Origin: Plantactinospora endophytica
Lineage (GTDB): Bacteria; Actinomycetota; Actinomycetes; Mycobacteriales; Micromonosporaceae
Reading direction: 5' to 3'
DNA: 64,000 nucleotides
NCBI RefSeq assembly: GCF_016862915.1
Contig: NZ_BONW01000019.1
Location: 248,001-312,000, forward strand
How positions within the stretch are numbered: position 1 is the first letter of the stretch; each line of letters begins with the position of its first letter. Of the stretch, positions 1 to 7,632 are shown piece after piece. The position numbers and the translations under genes are program-made. The notes under the pieces are model-generated. The model was not told the origin of the DNA, did not search any database, and worked only from the letters and a program-made list of their open reading frames with translations.

Positions 1-1622
1 CCTCCGTCTTTGTCCGGGTCCTGTCGGAGGAGGTTGAGGAGCGCGTCAGGCAGCAGCGGCCCGGAGGAGCGCTGACGGGGCAGGGATGGCCGGGTGGGTT
101 CGGGCGCGGTTTCCCGGCCGACCTGGGCCAGGATGTCCGCCGCATCGACCGGGGCCGGGAAGCGCACGGCCATGGCCCGGATCTCGTCGTCGGCGATGTA
201 GGAGAACCGGACCCGGGCGGGTTCCGGGCTACCGTCGAGGATGACGTACCCGACGCCCTTGGCCCAGCGCGGCATCTGGTCGGCCAGCGCGCCCCGATTC
301 CGGGCACCGTCACCGAGCACCATGTCGACCTGCGAGGCTTCGGTGAGACCGAGTGCGATGCGGGTGGGGAACAGGTCCCGGAACGGCAGGACTTCCTTGC
401 GCGGATCCTGCAACGCGGCCACCACCAGGACGCCGACGCCGGCACCCTGGGACAGCAGCAGCCCCAACGACGCGGCGATCCGCTTGCGCAGCTCGACGTC
501 CTGGAGGTAGGCGGTAAGCGCGGCCATTTCGTCGATGACGACCACGACCAGGGGGTCGGCGACGGTCGGAGTGTGGACCCGGACCGAGCCGGCAAGCCTG
601 GCCTGCCGTTCCCGCATGACGGTGACCGCCTCGTCCAGGAGGTCGGCCATGGCCTCGAACGACTTGCATGCGAACCGGGCGAACATCGGCCGCCCCATGG
701 CGAACTCCATCCCGCCCTTCGGGTCGATGACCCAGAGCCGGACCAGCCCGGAGGCGACCCCGTTGCCGAGCGCACGCACGAGGGACCACAGCACGGAGCC
801 CTTGCCGCGCCGGGTGGCGCCGCCGACCAGGACGTGAGTCGCCAGCAGATGCAGGCACCAGGTACTCAGGTCATCCCGCCTGGCCAGCGGCAACGCGGCG
901 AAGTCCGGCACCGCCGGGACGTCGAACGGTGGAACGACAGCGCGGAGTGCGTCAGTGCGGACCAGTACCAGGTAGACGACGCTGGGCCGGTCGCGGAACC
1001 GAACGGCATCGACCGCGCGGAGCAGCCACGCCCACCGTCCCGACCGGGTAGGGCGGTCGTCGGGGTACTCGGAGTACACCCGGGCATGCCGACGCCCGAA
1101 CGTGTACGCCAGGTTCGACGTGACTCGCTGGAAGTCCTCCGGCGTCTGACCGCGCACCATCCGGACCGCTAGCACGTCCAACGCCGGATCGGAGCGCACC
1201 GATAGCAGCCGGGGCAGGACCGTCTGATGGTCGTACCGTTCGGCCAGCCCGCACAGGGTCATAGCTTCACGCCACACCCGGCGGTAGACGGTCAACCGGC
1301 GGAACCAGCCGAGCAGCGGACCGGCGAACCAGGTCCACCACGATGCTTCGTGCCGCCACCGCCACACCGCCGACACCCCGCCGACCAGGACCAGCAGGGT
1401 GACGAGACCTTGCCAGCCGTGGTCGAGGTACACGGCGAGGAGGAACGCCGTCGACGCGGTGGTGACCGGGTGGCGTAGGCACCACCACAGCGCGCGCCAG
1501 CCCCAGCGCAGCAGCAGGCCGGGAAGCACCAGCCACAACGGCAGTTTGAGCCGCTTGGGCCGGATCACCATCAGGTCCCCGGCCGAGGCCATCACGACTT
1601 CACCGCGAGGCCGCCCGATCAC
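1..1622 (-). CDS. FtsK/SpoIIIE-type conjugal DNA translocase of an AICE (3' end beyond the window)
   Basis: A hexameric ATPase that pumps double-stranded DNA between mycelial cells is the expected role for this family in actinomycete integrative elements (TraSA/TraB). At least 540 codons are visible and the frame is still open at base 1. Two hydrophobic segments lie near residues 20-45 and 50-70. The Walker A-type loop GGATRRGKGS is near residue 265, a Walker B VVVVIDEMAAL near 355, and the usual FtsK D-P-K-G-G-M-E stretch sits between them. I chose the GTG at 1622 because it overlaps the upstream stop as GTGA; an ATG at 1592 also exists. It follows the zinc-ribbon and pra-like genes on the same strand, the usual AICE order. 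Confidence 0.88.
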   Translation of the reverse strand, partial: MIGRPRGEVVMASAGDLMVIRPKRLKLPLWLVLPGLLLRWGWRALWWCLRHPVTTASTAFLLAVYLDHGWQGLVTLLVLVGGVSAVWRWRHEASWWTWFAGPLLGWFRRLTVYRRVWREAMTLCGLAERYDHQTVLPRLLSVRSDPALDVLAVRMVRGQTPEDFQRVTSNLAYTFGRRHARVYSEYPDDRPTRSGRWAWLLRAVDAVRFRDRPSVVYLVLVRTDALRAVVPPFDVPAVPDFAALPLARRDDLSTWCLHLLATHVLVGGATRRGKGSVLWSLVRALGNGVASGLVRLWVIDPKGGMEFAMGRPMFARFACKSFEAMADLLDEAVTVMRERQARLAGSVRVHTPTVADPLVVVVIDEMAALTAYLQDVELRKRIAASLGLLLSQGAGVGVLVVAALQDPRKEVLPFRDLFPTRIALGLTEASQVDMVLGDGARNRGALADQMPRWAKGVGYVILDGSPEPARVRFSYIADDEIRAMAVRFPAPVDAADILAQVGRETAPEPTRPSLPRQRSSGPLLPDALLNLLRQDPDKDG

Positions 1623-1801
1623 TTGGCCCCCCGCAGGGACACGAACCGGCCCGACGCGTCCCGGACCGCCGGCAGCGGCAGGACGAGCTGATCGGCGCAC
1701 AACGGGCAACAGCCGTCCGCGCTGTCGGTCGGGTCGAACCGGGACTGACACACACCACACCGCGACCGCACCTGGGCCGTACGACGCCTACGCTTGGACA
1801 C
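1619..1801 (-). CDS. small zinc-ribbon protein of the AICE transfer region
   Basis: A 60-residue protein with a basic N-terminus (SKRRRR) and two Cys pairs, CGVC near residue 16 and CPLC near residue 33, the spacing of a zinc ribbon. The function is unknown. The start is the GTG at 1801, preceded by a purine-rich GAGAGAGG about 8 bases upstream; the frame stays open further upstream but without a better ribosome site. Its stop overlaps the start of the FtsK-type gene by 4 bases, so the two are probably translated together. Confidence 0.7.
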   Translation of the reverse strand: MSKRRRRTAQVRSRCGVCQSRFDPTDSADGCCPLCADQLVLPLPAVRDASGRFVSLRGAK

Positions 1802-1898
1802 GTCAAAGACCTCTCTCACCAATGAGCAGGGGGATTTGGCAAAGAGGGGCGGGGCTGCCGTCCGCCAAGACCAGACAGCCCCGCCCACCCAGCAGCGG

Positions 1899-2303
1899 TC
1901 AGGCCGCCGCCAACGACGGGTCACGGGTGACGCCGACCGGGGCGCGCATCCCGGTGGCCCGTAGCGAGTACGCCATCCGGCCGTTGTTCGTCACGTACGG
2001 CGTGACGGTCATGCCGTCGAACTCGACCGCCTCGAACGGCGTACCGGTCGGCGGGACGGGCTGGTAGTCGGCCGAGATCTTGACCGTCGTTTCCCGCGAC
2101 CGCTTGCCCAGCTCCGGGTCGAGGTCCATCACCCGGACCTGCCACACCCGCTGACCCGTCACCTTGTCCTTTGCCGGGGTACGCCGACCCGTCTTCTCGT
2201 CGTAGTCCTCCACCTCACCCAGCGACTCGGGCACCAACGCGCATCCCGCCGGGAACACGTCCTCACACCGGACCGCGAACCGGGTCCCACCACGCAGAGC
2301 CAT
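1899..2303 (-). CDS. Pra-like plasmid replication/integration/excision activator
   Basis: A 134-residue protein resembling the AICE replication and excision activators typified by Pra of pSAM2: N-terminal MALRGGTRFAVRCEDVFP, then VWQVRVMDLDPE, VKISADYQPVPPTGTPF and a C-terminal YSLRATGMRAPVG. This is family recognition from memory. The ATG at 2303 has GGAGG 8 bases upstream, which decides the start over a longer reading frame from 2330. Inverted operator-like repeats lie directly upstream (2321-2386), as expected if it is held off by a KorSA-like repressor. In the pSAM2 model Pra turns on rep, xis and int; those genes would lie left of the window. Confidence 0.75.
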   Translation of the reverse strand: MALRGGTRFAVRCEDVFPAGCALVPESLGEVEDYDEKTGRRTPAKDKVTGQRVWQVRVMDLDPELGKRSRETTVKISADYQPVPPTGTPFEAVEFDGMTVTPYVTNNGRMAYSLRATGMRAPVGVTRDPSLAAA

Positions 2304-2613
2304 CGCACGACCTCCAAGGTTGTCTGCCAAGACTCTTGCTTGGCTGCCAAGTTGTCACACTGACCGTAGCCGCGACTTGGCAGACATGTCAACCAGTGAT
2401 CGCGACGAGCTGTTGGGGAGCACGTCTGCGGCAATAAGTAATGCGCATATATCTACTACGCGAAAATTGCCGGTCTTGGCTGATAGCCCAGAAAGGGGCG
2501 GCATCGCCGATGCTACGGCTTGCTTGGGACTCGATTGGCCGTTGCCCGAGTTGGGGCATCAGAGGAATCGGCGATGCAGCAGGTGACGTTCGCATATCTG
2601 ATGAAACGTTGAC
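2304..2613. promoter_or_regulatory. divergent regulatory region upstream of pra
   Basis: It holds no convincing gene. TGTCTGCCAAG (2321-2331) and CTTGGCAGACA (2376-2386) are exact inverted 11-mers, and a perfect palindrome CTTGGC-T-GCCAAG lies between them (2339-2351). The rest (about 2400-2613) is AT-richer and probably carries the promoter of the rightward gene at 2614. Related half-sites (TGGCTGCCA, TGGCAGACA) occur upstream of the GntR gene at 6806. Confidence 0.6.
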
Positions 2614-3933
2614 ATGGCCGCCGCCGAGCGCTCTACTGACCTGATGATGCTTCGGCCTGGAGTGCATTGGTTGTATGAGTGGATGGACGAATATGGCGTC
2701 GAGAGAAAAAATGTTCCAGATGTATTTAAATCTGCAGCCGCAGTGGCACGCCTTAGTGAGCTTATCTCAACCTACATGGAGCAGCGGACTACAGAACTCG
2801 CTTGCCCTACAGGTGCAGTAGTCGGAGGTCGTACACTTGACCTGGCCAGTTCATATACGTGCGCCGAATTCACGTGCCTAGCGACGCGTGTCGACCGAGC
2901 GTTTCTGAGTATCTGGCACTATTTCGACTCGATCGTTCTAGCTGCGCCATCGTCAGTTGACGTACTCCATGCCCTTCATAATAATCCACGGAAAGAACGC
3001 GAGAAGAGCCTTATCCCCCGGATTGCGGACCAGGTGGAGTTTTTTACATACTTGCGATCCATCGGAGCGGACAAGTACATAATCTTTCAAGATAAAGAAT
3101 ATTCCCTCTGCCGGGACTGCCATCAAAAGCTTTCGGAGAGACTTGGTCTTACGGCTGTAGTTGACCGAGCGGCGAGGCGAGAGATAGTTGCGAGATTAGA
3201 GTTAGAGGCAGAGGTCCGAAACCTGCGTGAAGGAACTGGTAGCTGGGTATGCGAAGTGACCCATGAATTCCTTCCGGAAACCTTAGGAATCTGGGTAAGG
3301 TCCCAAAAAAGGCCCGTTAAATGGCTGGTATTTGAAGAGCTGATAAATCGCGGTTCTAGGGCTTTCCTAGAGGATCTTCACCAGAGCGAACACCTCGGTC
3401 TTCCGCTCCTGCAGGAGGTCCGTACTTCTCTATTCAGAGAAGATCCGCTGAGAGACAAAGCCTCAGTGAATGATGTTGCACTTTCGCTTCGCCTGCCGTT
3501 CCTCGAAGGCCTCAAGGCGGCAGACATCATCCTTCTAATGCAGGACGAGAGGCCGAGTTTCGAGAGATTCCAGGCGTCGGTTCGGAGGGCAATTGCTGAG
3601 AAAGTAGAGAAGGCAGGCGACGTTGATCCAGCGACAATTGGTGAGTCGGTCATGCGTGACCACATCAGGCCGGCATTGGCGGAAATTGAACAGAGTATGA
3701 AATCTGCCAAGAGGGCGTTCGCGAAGAAGGCCTCAGCCGGCATTGGACTCGGCGCAGCACTGGTGACGGCCGGTTTGATTGCGGCCATTCCAGTCATTAT
3801 CGGCGCTGGCGTAGCCGCTGCGGCCACCCCGCTTGTGGACTTGAAAAAGCTATTTGACGACCAGAGTTCCGTAGAGTCGAAAGACATGTACTTTTTATGG
3901 AATCTCGGTCGACAGCATTGGGTGAACCACTAG
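2614..3933 (+). CDS. unknown protein with a C-terminal glycine-rich hydrophobic segment
   Basis: A 439-residue protein I do not recognise. The first 350 residues look soluble and alpha-helical, with a CRDCHQK cysteine pair near residue 168. Residues about 375-410 are a Gly/Ala/Ile-rich hydrophobic stretch (for example GLGAALVTAGLIAAIPVIIG) that could be a membrane hairpin. Base composition is clearly lower in GC than the backbone genes, which points to recent acquisition as cargo. No strong ribosome site precedes the ATG at 2614; ATGs at 2644 and 2647 are alternatives. It converges on the glycosyltransferase gene with a 4-base overlap of the ends. Confidence 0.7.
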   Translation: MAAAERSTDLMMLRPGVHWLYEWMDEYGVERKNVPDVFKSAAAVARLSELISTYMEQRTTELACPTGAVVGGRTLDLASSYTCAEFTCLATRVDRAFLSIWHYFDSIVLAAPSSVDVLHALHNNPRKEREKSLIPRIADQVEFFTYLRSIGADKYIIFQDKEYSLCRDCHQKLSERLGLTAVVDRAARREIVARLELEAEVRNLREGTGSWVCEVTHEFLPETLGIWVRSQKRPVKWLVFEELINRGSRAFLEDLHQSEHLGLPLLQEVRTSLFREDPLRDKASVNDVALSLRLPFLEGLKAADIILLMQDERPSFERFQASVRRAIAEKVEKAGDVDPATIGESVMRDHIRPALAEIEQSMKSAKRAFAKKASAGIGLGAALVTAGLIAAIPVIIGAGVAAAATPLVDLKKLFDDQSSVESKDMYFLWNLGRQHWVNH

Positions 3934-4700
3934 GTCTGATCGTTAGTAGTGAGGTTGAGCATCGACCGCAGCGCGTAAGCGCGTGCCTCAATGATCTGCA
4001 TTCGTGCGGTCTGCTCGGCTGGGTCGCGGTGCGCGGCTTGGCCAGTCATCTGGCCGGGCCACTTGCGGTAATGCAGTCCAGGTTCGGCGATGAAGTAGCC
4101 GTCACTGACGACGTTGGCCGCGATGAGTAGGCCGGTGTCCTCCGAGGCGGGTAGGGCCATCCAGCCGCCGAGGGCCAGGAGGAGATCCCGGCGCATGCAC
4201 AGGGTCGCCGGGTGTACGGGCGCTCGGTAGTCGTTGGCCTTCCAGAAGGCGAGGACCGCACCGCGGCTGATCGGTCCGTCGGGCGGGTCCTTGTCCCATC
4301 CGTGTGTCGACCCGTCGGGGTGCAGGTCCAGGACCCGCGATGTGACCCAGCCGAGGTGTGGGTTGTCGGTGAGCATGGCGATGTCTCGGGCGAGCGCGCC
4401 CGGGGTGAGTTGGTCGTCCGCATCAAGGACCTTGACCAACTCGCCTTCCGCCCGCGCCAGCGCGAGAGTCCGGGCGACGCCTGGGCCGCCGGGCCGGCCG
4501 CTGCCGGCGAGGATTCGGGGATCGTCGGGGAGCTGGTCGAGCAGTAGCCCATCCTGCCCGTCCTCCTGGACGAGCCACTGCCAGTCCCACCCGTCCGGCA
4601 TCTTCTGACCGGCCAACGACCCGTAGGCGTCGGCAAGGTATCCGACGCTGGGCCAGTGAACCGGTGTGACGACCGAGACGAGTCGGCTCAAGCGTTCCAC
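3930..4700 (-). CDS. family 2 glycosyltransferase carried by the AICE
   Basis: A 256-residue GT-A fold protein. The N-terminal strand VSVVTPVH, the donor-site region VKVLDADDQLTPGALARD (D-x-D/DD motif near residue 93) and a later PASEDTGLL acidic motif match family 2 transferases. The acceptor is unknown. It begins with the GTG at 4700, inside the last codons of the GntR gene (13-base overlap), so it is translationally coupled to that gene and ends the leftward operon. It has no signal peptide or membrane segment. Confidence 0.8.
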   Translation of the reverse strand: MERLSRLVSVVTPVHWPSVGYLADAYGSLAGQKMPDGWDWQWLVQEDGQDGLLLDQLPDDPRILAGSGRPGGPGVARTLALARAEGELVKVLDADDQLTPGALARDIAMLTDNPHLGWVTSRVLDLHPDGSTHGWDKDPPDGPISRGAVLAFWKANDYRAPVHPATLCMRRDLLLALGGWMALPASEDTGLLIAANVVSDGYFIAEPGLHYRKWPGQMTGQAAHRDPAEQTARMQIIEARAYALRSMLNLTTNDQT

Positions 4701-5500
4701 CGCTTCAGCTTCGTCGTGAAGCAGAGTTCTGTCCGGTCACCAGGGAAAACAACGTCCGCGATCTCTACCACGCGATCCCGGATGTCGTACGACGTCTTGC
4801 GCACGTCCAGGACGGCAACTCCAGCCTCGATGTCGAGTAGTTCCGCCTCGTCCGGCAGCGGTGGCCGGGCCTGTACAACCTCTTCGATGCGGTCTAGTTC
4901 GATGCCGACGGTGGAAAGCTGGTGTTGGGTGCCGCCTGGCCATGGCTCGTAGTCGGCGGACAGCAGGTGCTTGTTGCCTTTTACCAGGTCGTACGGCAGG
5001 TAGGAGTAGGACGCTGACAGCGGTGCGGTTTCGTGCCGGGAACTGGTCCAGTAGACGCGCCGCAGCAGCGGAGTACCGACCGGCAGCCCGAACGCCGCCG
5101 CCATCTCCTCGTCCGCCTTCACCTCGGAGTACTCGGCGTGGAACTTGAGGTCATCCACCGTCAGCCCGGTGTCATGCTCGGTCCCGCCGGTCCGCCGCCG
5201 TTCGGCCTCGTCGAGCAGTACCCGGTCCTTCTCCCACTGGTACCGCTCGGTGTTGCGCCGGCGGATCCGCTGCCGGGGTGCACGTACGTAGGTGCCCCGG
5301 CCCTGCTCGGCGCGGACCAAGCCCCACTCCCGAAGCTGTCGGATGGCGTTACGCACGCTGGTCCGGGACAGTCCGGACGAGTCGGCCAACTCCGTCTCGC
5401 TCGGCATGGCCGTACCCCGGGCAAGCTCTCCGCTCTCGATCCGGGCGCGCAGCTCCTCGGCGAGCTGGAGGTAGCGCGGGCGCCAGTCACGAGAGTTCAC
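4688..5500 (-). CDS. GntR family transcriptional regulator (HutC/UTRA type)
   Basis: A 270-residue regulator. The N-terminal winged helix (YLQLAEELRARIESGELARG then PSETELADSSGLSRTSVRNA) is classic GntR, followed by a UTRA-like effector domain (LRRVYWTSS, SYSYLPYDLV, VLDVRKTSYD). I used the GTG at 5500 because the domain begins directly after it (NSRDWRPRYLQLAEEL); the frame continues upstream to 5584. The inverted repeat AGACGT-TGAG-ACGTCT (5520-5535) lies just before the start and could be its own operator. It sits between the DUF6907-like genes and the glycosyltransferase on one strand. Confidence 0.85.
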   Translation of the reverse strand: MNSRDWRPRYLQLAEELRARIESGELARGTAMPSETELADSSGLSRTSVRNAIRQLREWGLVRAEQGRGTYVRAPRQRIRRRNTERYQWEKDRVLLDEAERRRTGGTEHDTGLTVDDLKFHAEYSEVKADEEMAAAFGLPVGTPLLRRVYWTSSRHETAPLSASYSYLPYDLVKGNKHLLSADYEPWPGGTQHQLSTVGIELDRIEEVVQARPPLPDEAELLDIEAGVAVLDVRKTSYDIRDRVVEIADVVFPGDRTELCFTTKLKRWNA

Positions 5501-5519
5501 GCCGCTTACGCTACCGCCT

Positions 5520-5535
5520 AGACGTTGAGACGTCT
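5520..5535. promoter_or_regulatory. candidate GntR operator AGACGT-N4-ACGTCT
   Basis: A 6-4-6 inverted repeat lying 20 bases upstream of the chosen start of the GntR gene. A related CTAGACGTC occurs in the promoter region of the same operon near 6752-6760. Binding is inferred only from symmetry and position. Confidence 0.4.
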
Positions 5536-5561
5536 GCCGGGCCGTCGACCTGTCGTGCCGG

Positions 5562-5918
5562 TCAGACACCGCCCTCGTCCCCAAGCAGCGGATCTTTTTG
5601 GAGCTGCCAGGCCCCGACCGGATGCGGAAGGTGCAGGATCTCAGCGATCATCCGACCGGTCTGCGCGAACGTGAGCAGTACCGTTTCGGTAGACCCGTAG
5701 TGCGTGACATCGATCTTCAACAGCGGTGCGTGCGCGGCTCCTCGATCGGCGACGAGCTGAACACTAAGCCAACCACTGCCCTCCCGGCCCACGGTCGCCA
5801 GCCGGCTACGGTGTTTCGGGTCCGTCGGCCGGCAGCCCTGACACCACACGGGACACACATCACGCTGAGAGACCGGGACCCGCCTCACCCCGCCGTCGCC
5901 CTGGTCACGCTCGACCAT
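5562..5918 (-). CDS. DUF6907-like small protein, copy 2
   Basis: A 118-residue protein with a Cys-rich N-terminal motif CPVWCQGC near residues 22-29, followed by a beta-strand-rich body (WLSVQLVADRG, LLKIDVTHYG, VLLTFAQTGRMIAEIL). This resembles the small actinobacterial DUF6907 proteins often found on mobile elements; the function is unknown. The ATG at 5918 has AGGGGGG 5-6 bases upstream. It overlaps the end of copy 1 by 14 bases. The two proteins share the aromatic-Trp-Cys motif and look like tandem paralogs. Confidence 0.7.
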   Translation of the reverse strand: MVERDQGDGGVRRVPVSQRDVCPVWCQGCRPTDPKHRSRLATVGREGSGWLSVQLVADRGAAHAPLLKIDVTHYGSTETVLLTFAQTGRMIAEILHLPHPVGAWQLQKDPLLGDEGGV

Positions 5919-6252
5919 CGTCGCCCCCCTGCTGCGGCGTGAATCCCGCTTGGCGCAGCAACTCGTCCAGGTGCCGAGCGAGCCGCCACGCCTCGGCCAG
6001 CCGGAGCACCGCCCCGCCGGATCCCCGGAACCGACCAGCGGCATGGATCCCGAGAACTGCTGAACCTGCCTGCCCAGCGAACAGGTACACAACGACGGTG
6101 CCGCCGCCGCGCCTGTCGCCGATCGCTCGAACCGACCCCTTGTGGCGACGTAGCGGCCGTTCAACCTCAGCAGGCAGCATGAACTCACATCGCTGCGCTA
6201 CGCACCATGGCGGGTGTACCACGTCAGGCCATCGCGGAGACGTCTCGCTCAC
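5905..6252 (-). CDS. DUF6907-like small protein, copy 1
   Basis: A 115-residue protein with HPPWCVAQRC near residues 15-24, followed by VVVYLFAGQAGSAVLGI and a C-terminal helix with RLAEAWRLARHLDELLRQAG. It is similar in layout to the downstream copy. The GTG at 6252 overlaps the stop of the preceding small gene as GTGA, which supports this start; a GTG at 6261 is an alternative. The role is unknown. The Cys/Trp motif could bind metal, but that is inference. Confidence 0.65.
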   Translation of the reverse strand: MSETSPRWPDVVHPPWCVAQRCEFMLPAEVERPLRRHKGSVRAIGDRRGGGTVVVYLFAGQAGSAVLGIHAAGRFRGSGGAVLRLAEAWRLARHLDELLRQAGFTPQQGGDDGRA

Positions 6253-6482
6253 TGAGGCCACCGCCCGCCATGCCCCCGGAACTCCTGCCCGAGCGTCAAC
6301 AGCGGTGCAGACCTCCAAACGTTGTATTCGTGCGTGCGGGCGATGGCCCACGACGGGGCACCAGGCGGGGGCATCGCGGGAACGAGGCCACGGCGAATAA
6401 CCGGGGCGGGCTCCGGATCACGAGCGCGACGCCGTGATGATTGCCAGATCGCGAGACGGACGAGCAAGCGGGCACCAACCAT
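6249..6482 (-). CDS. small unknown protein of the AICE operon
   Basis: A 77-residue Arg- and Pro-rich protein, not recognised. Support comes from context: a strong ribosome site AAGGAGG lies 5 bases before the ATG at 6482, the upstream stop overlaps it as TGATG, and its own stop overlaps the next start as GTGA. The N-terminal MVGARLLVRLAIWQSS may be a short amphipathic helix. Confidence 0.5.
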   Translation of the reverse strand: MVGARLLVRLAIWQSSRRRARDPEPAPVIRRGLVPAMPPPGAPSWAIARTHEYNVWRSAPLLTLGQEFRGHGGRWPQ

Positions 6483-6718
6483 CACGACCTCCTTGCAGGG
6501 CTAGGAAGGCCGGTGGCCGGCGCCTGGGGGAAGGCAGCCGACCACCAGCCCGACGACGGCACGGCGCACCGCCCGTTGGCGGTCTCGGGTATCGCCATGC
6601 CCAGCTCAGGCACGTACAGGAACGCGATGAACCGCTGCCCAGCGCGTGAGTGCTCTGCGGTTGTGCGACCGGGCCGAAGGCGTGCCAACCCCTTGTCATG
6701 CCTACGTCCCGGCCGCAC
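6482..6718 (-). CDS. small unknown protein at the head of the leftward AICE operon
   Basis: A 78-residue reading frame whose C-terminal two-thirds (RFIAFLYVPELGMAIPETA, then SSGWWSAAFPQAP) looks like a folded protein. The start is uncertain: GTG at 6718 is the longest, without a clear ribosome site. The stop overlaps the next ATG by one base. I do not recognise a family. Confidence 0.45.
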   Translation of the reverse strand: MRPGRRHDKGLARLRPGRTTAEHSRAGQRFIAFLYVPELGMAIPETANGRCAVPSSGWWSAAFPQAPATGLPSPARRS

Positions 6719-6746
6719 ATCTGGAAAGGTACCTACAACTAGGCGA

Positions 6747-6799
6747 CTTGTCTAGACGTCCAAGATGACCATGGATGGCTGCCAGGAACATGGCAGACA
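6747..6799. promoter_or_regulatory. divergent operator region between the AICE operon and the KorSA-like gntR
   Basis: CTTG-TCTAGACGTC-CAAG (6747-6764) contains the palindrome GTCTAGAC and shares CTAGACGT with the region before the first GntR gene. TGGC-T-GCCA (6776-6784) and TGGCAGACA (6791-6799) reproduce the half-sites found upstream of pra at 2340-2386. The region serves two divergent transcripts starting near 6718 (leftward) and 6806 (rightward). Confidence 0.5.
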
Positions 6800-6805
6800 G
6801 GTACG

Positions 6806-7576
6806 GTGAGGCTCGTGCCAACCCCGCACAGGCAACCCCGGTACCGCGCCATCGCCGACGAACTCCGTCGCCGGATTGCGGCAGGAGCCATCCCAGCAGG
6901 GGCTCTTATCCCTTCCGAGGGTGCGCTAACCGCCGAGTTCAGCGTCGCCCGAGGAACCATCCGCGAAGCTATCAACGTTCTCCGCAGTGAGGGCTTGATT
7001 GTTACGGAACACGGCAGGGGGTCCTACGCTCGCCCCAATCTCCCTGTGCGCCGCCTCGGACATGACCGTTACCGCGCCAAGCAATCAGACAGTCCCTTGT
7101 TGAATGAGATGGACGGCCCAGACGGACTTGGTGAGGCTGACCGAACGGAGGTCAGTTGCCGGGAAGTGCCTGCCGGTCCGGAGGTTTCCGCGCTTTTTGG
7201 GGTCGCCCCCGGGACGATGATGCTAGAACGCCGAATGCTCGTAAGCAGGTACGGACTACCCCAACACCTGACGATGTCGTACTACTTGCTTGAAGTAGTC
7301 GCTGGTACGGCGCTCGCTGAGCCGGCTTGGGAGCCATCGCCAAGCGGCTATGTCGCGCAGCTCGAATCGCTTGGAATCACTGTGACCGCGATTCGCGAAG
7401 CCGTACGAGCGCGGATGCCAACCGTTGCAGAAGCCGGATTGCTGCGGATACCGGCCGGTGTCCCACTCCTTGTGGTCACGCGGCAAACACGGTCACACGA
7501 ACGGACGGTAGAAGCCGCATTCAGTACGATCCTTCCGGCCGATCGGTTCGAATTGGAGTATGAGATCAAGATATGA
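6806..7576 (+). CDS. GntR family regulator, probable KorSA-like repressor of the AICE
   Basis: A 256-residue protein with an N-terminal GntR winged helix (YRAIADELRRRIAAGAIPAG, PSEGALTAEFSVARGTIREA, HGRGSYARP) and a UTRA-type domain (APGTMMLERRMLVSRYG, TMSYYLLEVV, TRQTRSHERTVEAAFST). KorSA of pSAM2 is a protein of this type that represses pra and its own gene. Here the same operator-like sequence occurs upstream of both genes. The start is the GTG at 6806 or at 6815; neither has a strong ribosome site. It converges with the 822-residue gene. Confidence 0.8.
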   Translation: MRLVPTPHRQPRYRAIADELRRRIAAGAIPAGALIPSEGALTAEFSVARGTIREAINVLRSEGLIVTEHGRGSYARPNLPVRRLGHDRYRAKQSDSPLLNEMDGPDGLGEADRTEVSCREVPAGPEVSALFGVAPGTMMLERRMLVSRYGLPQHLTMSYYLLEVVAGTALAEPAWEPSPSGYVAQLESLGITVTAIREAVRARMPTVAEAGLLRIPAGVPLLVVTRQTRSHERTVEAAFSTILPADRFELEYEIKI

Positions 7577-7632
7577 GATGGGTGCGGTGGCCGGCTCGCG
7601 TCGGCCCTAGCTAAAGATGCACTCTGATCAGA

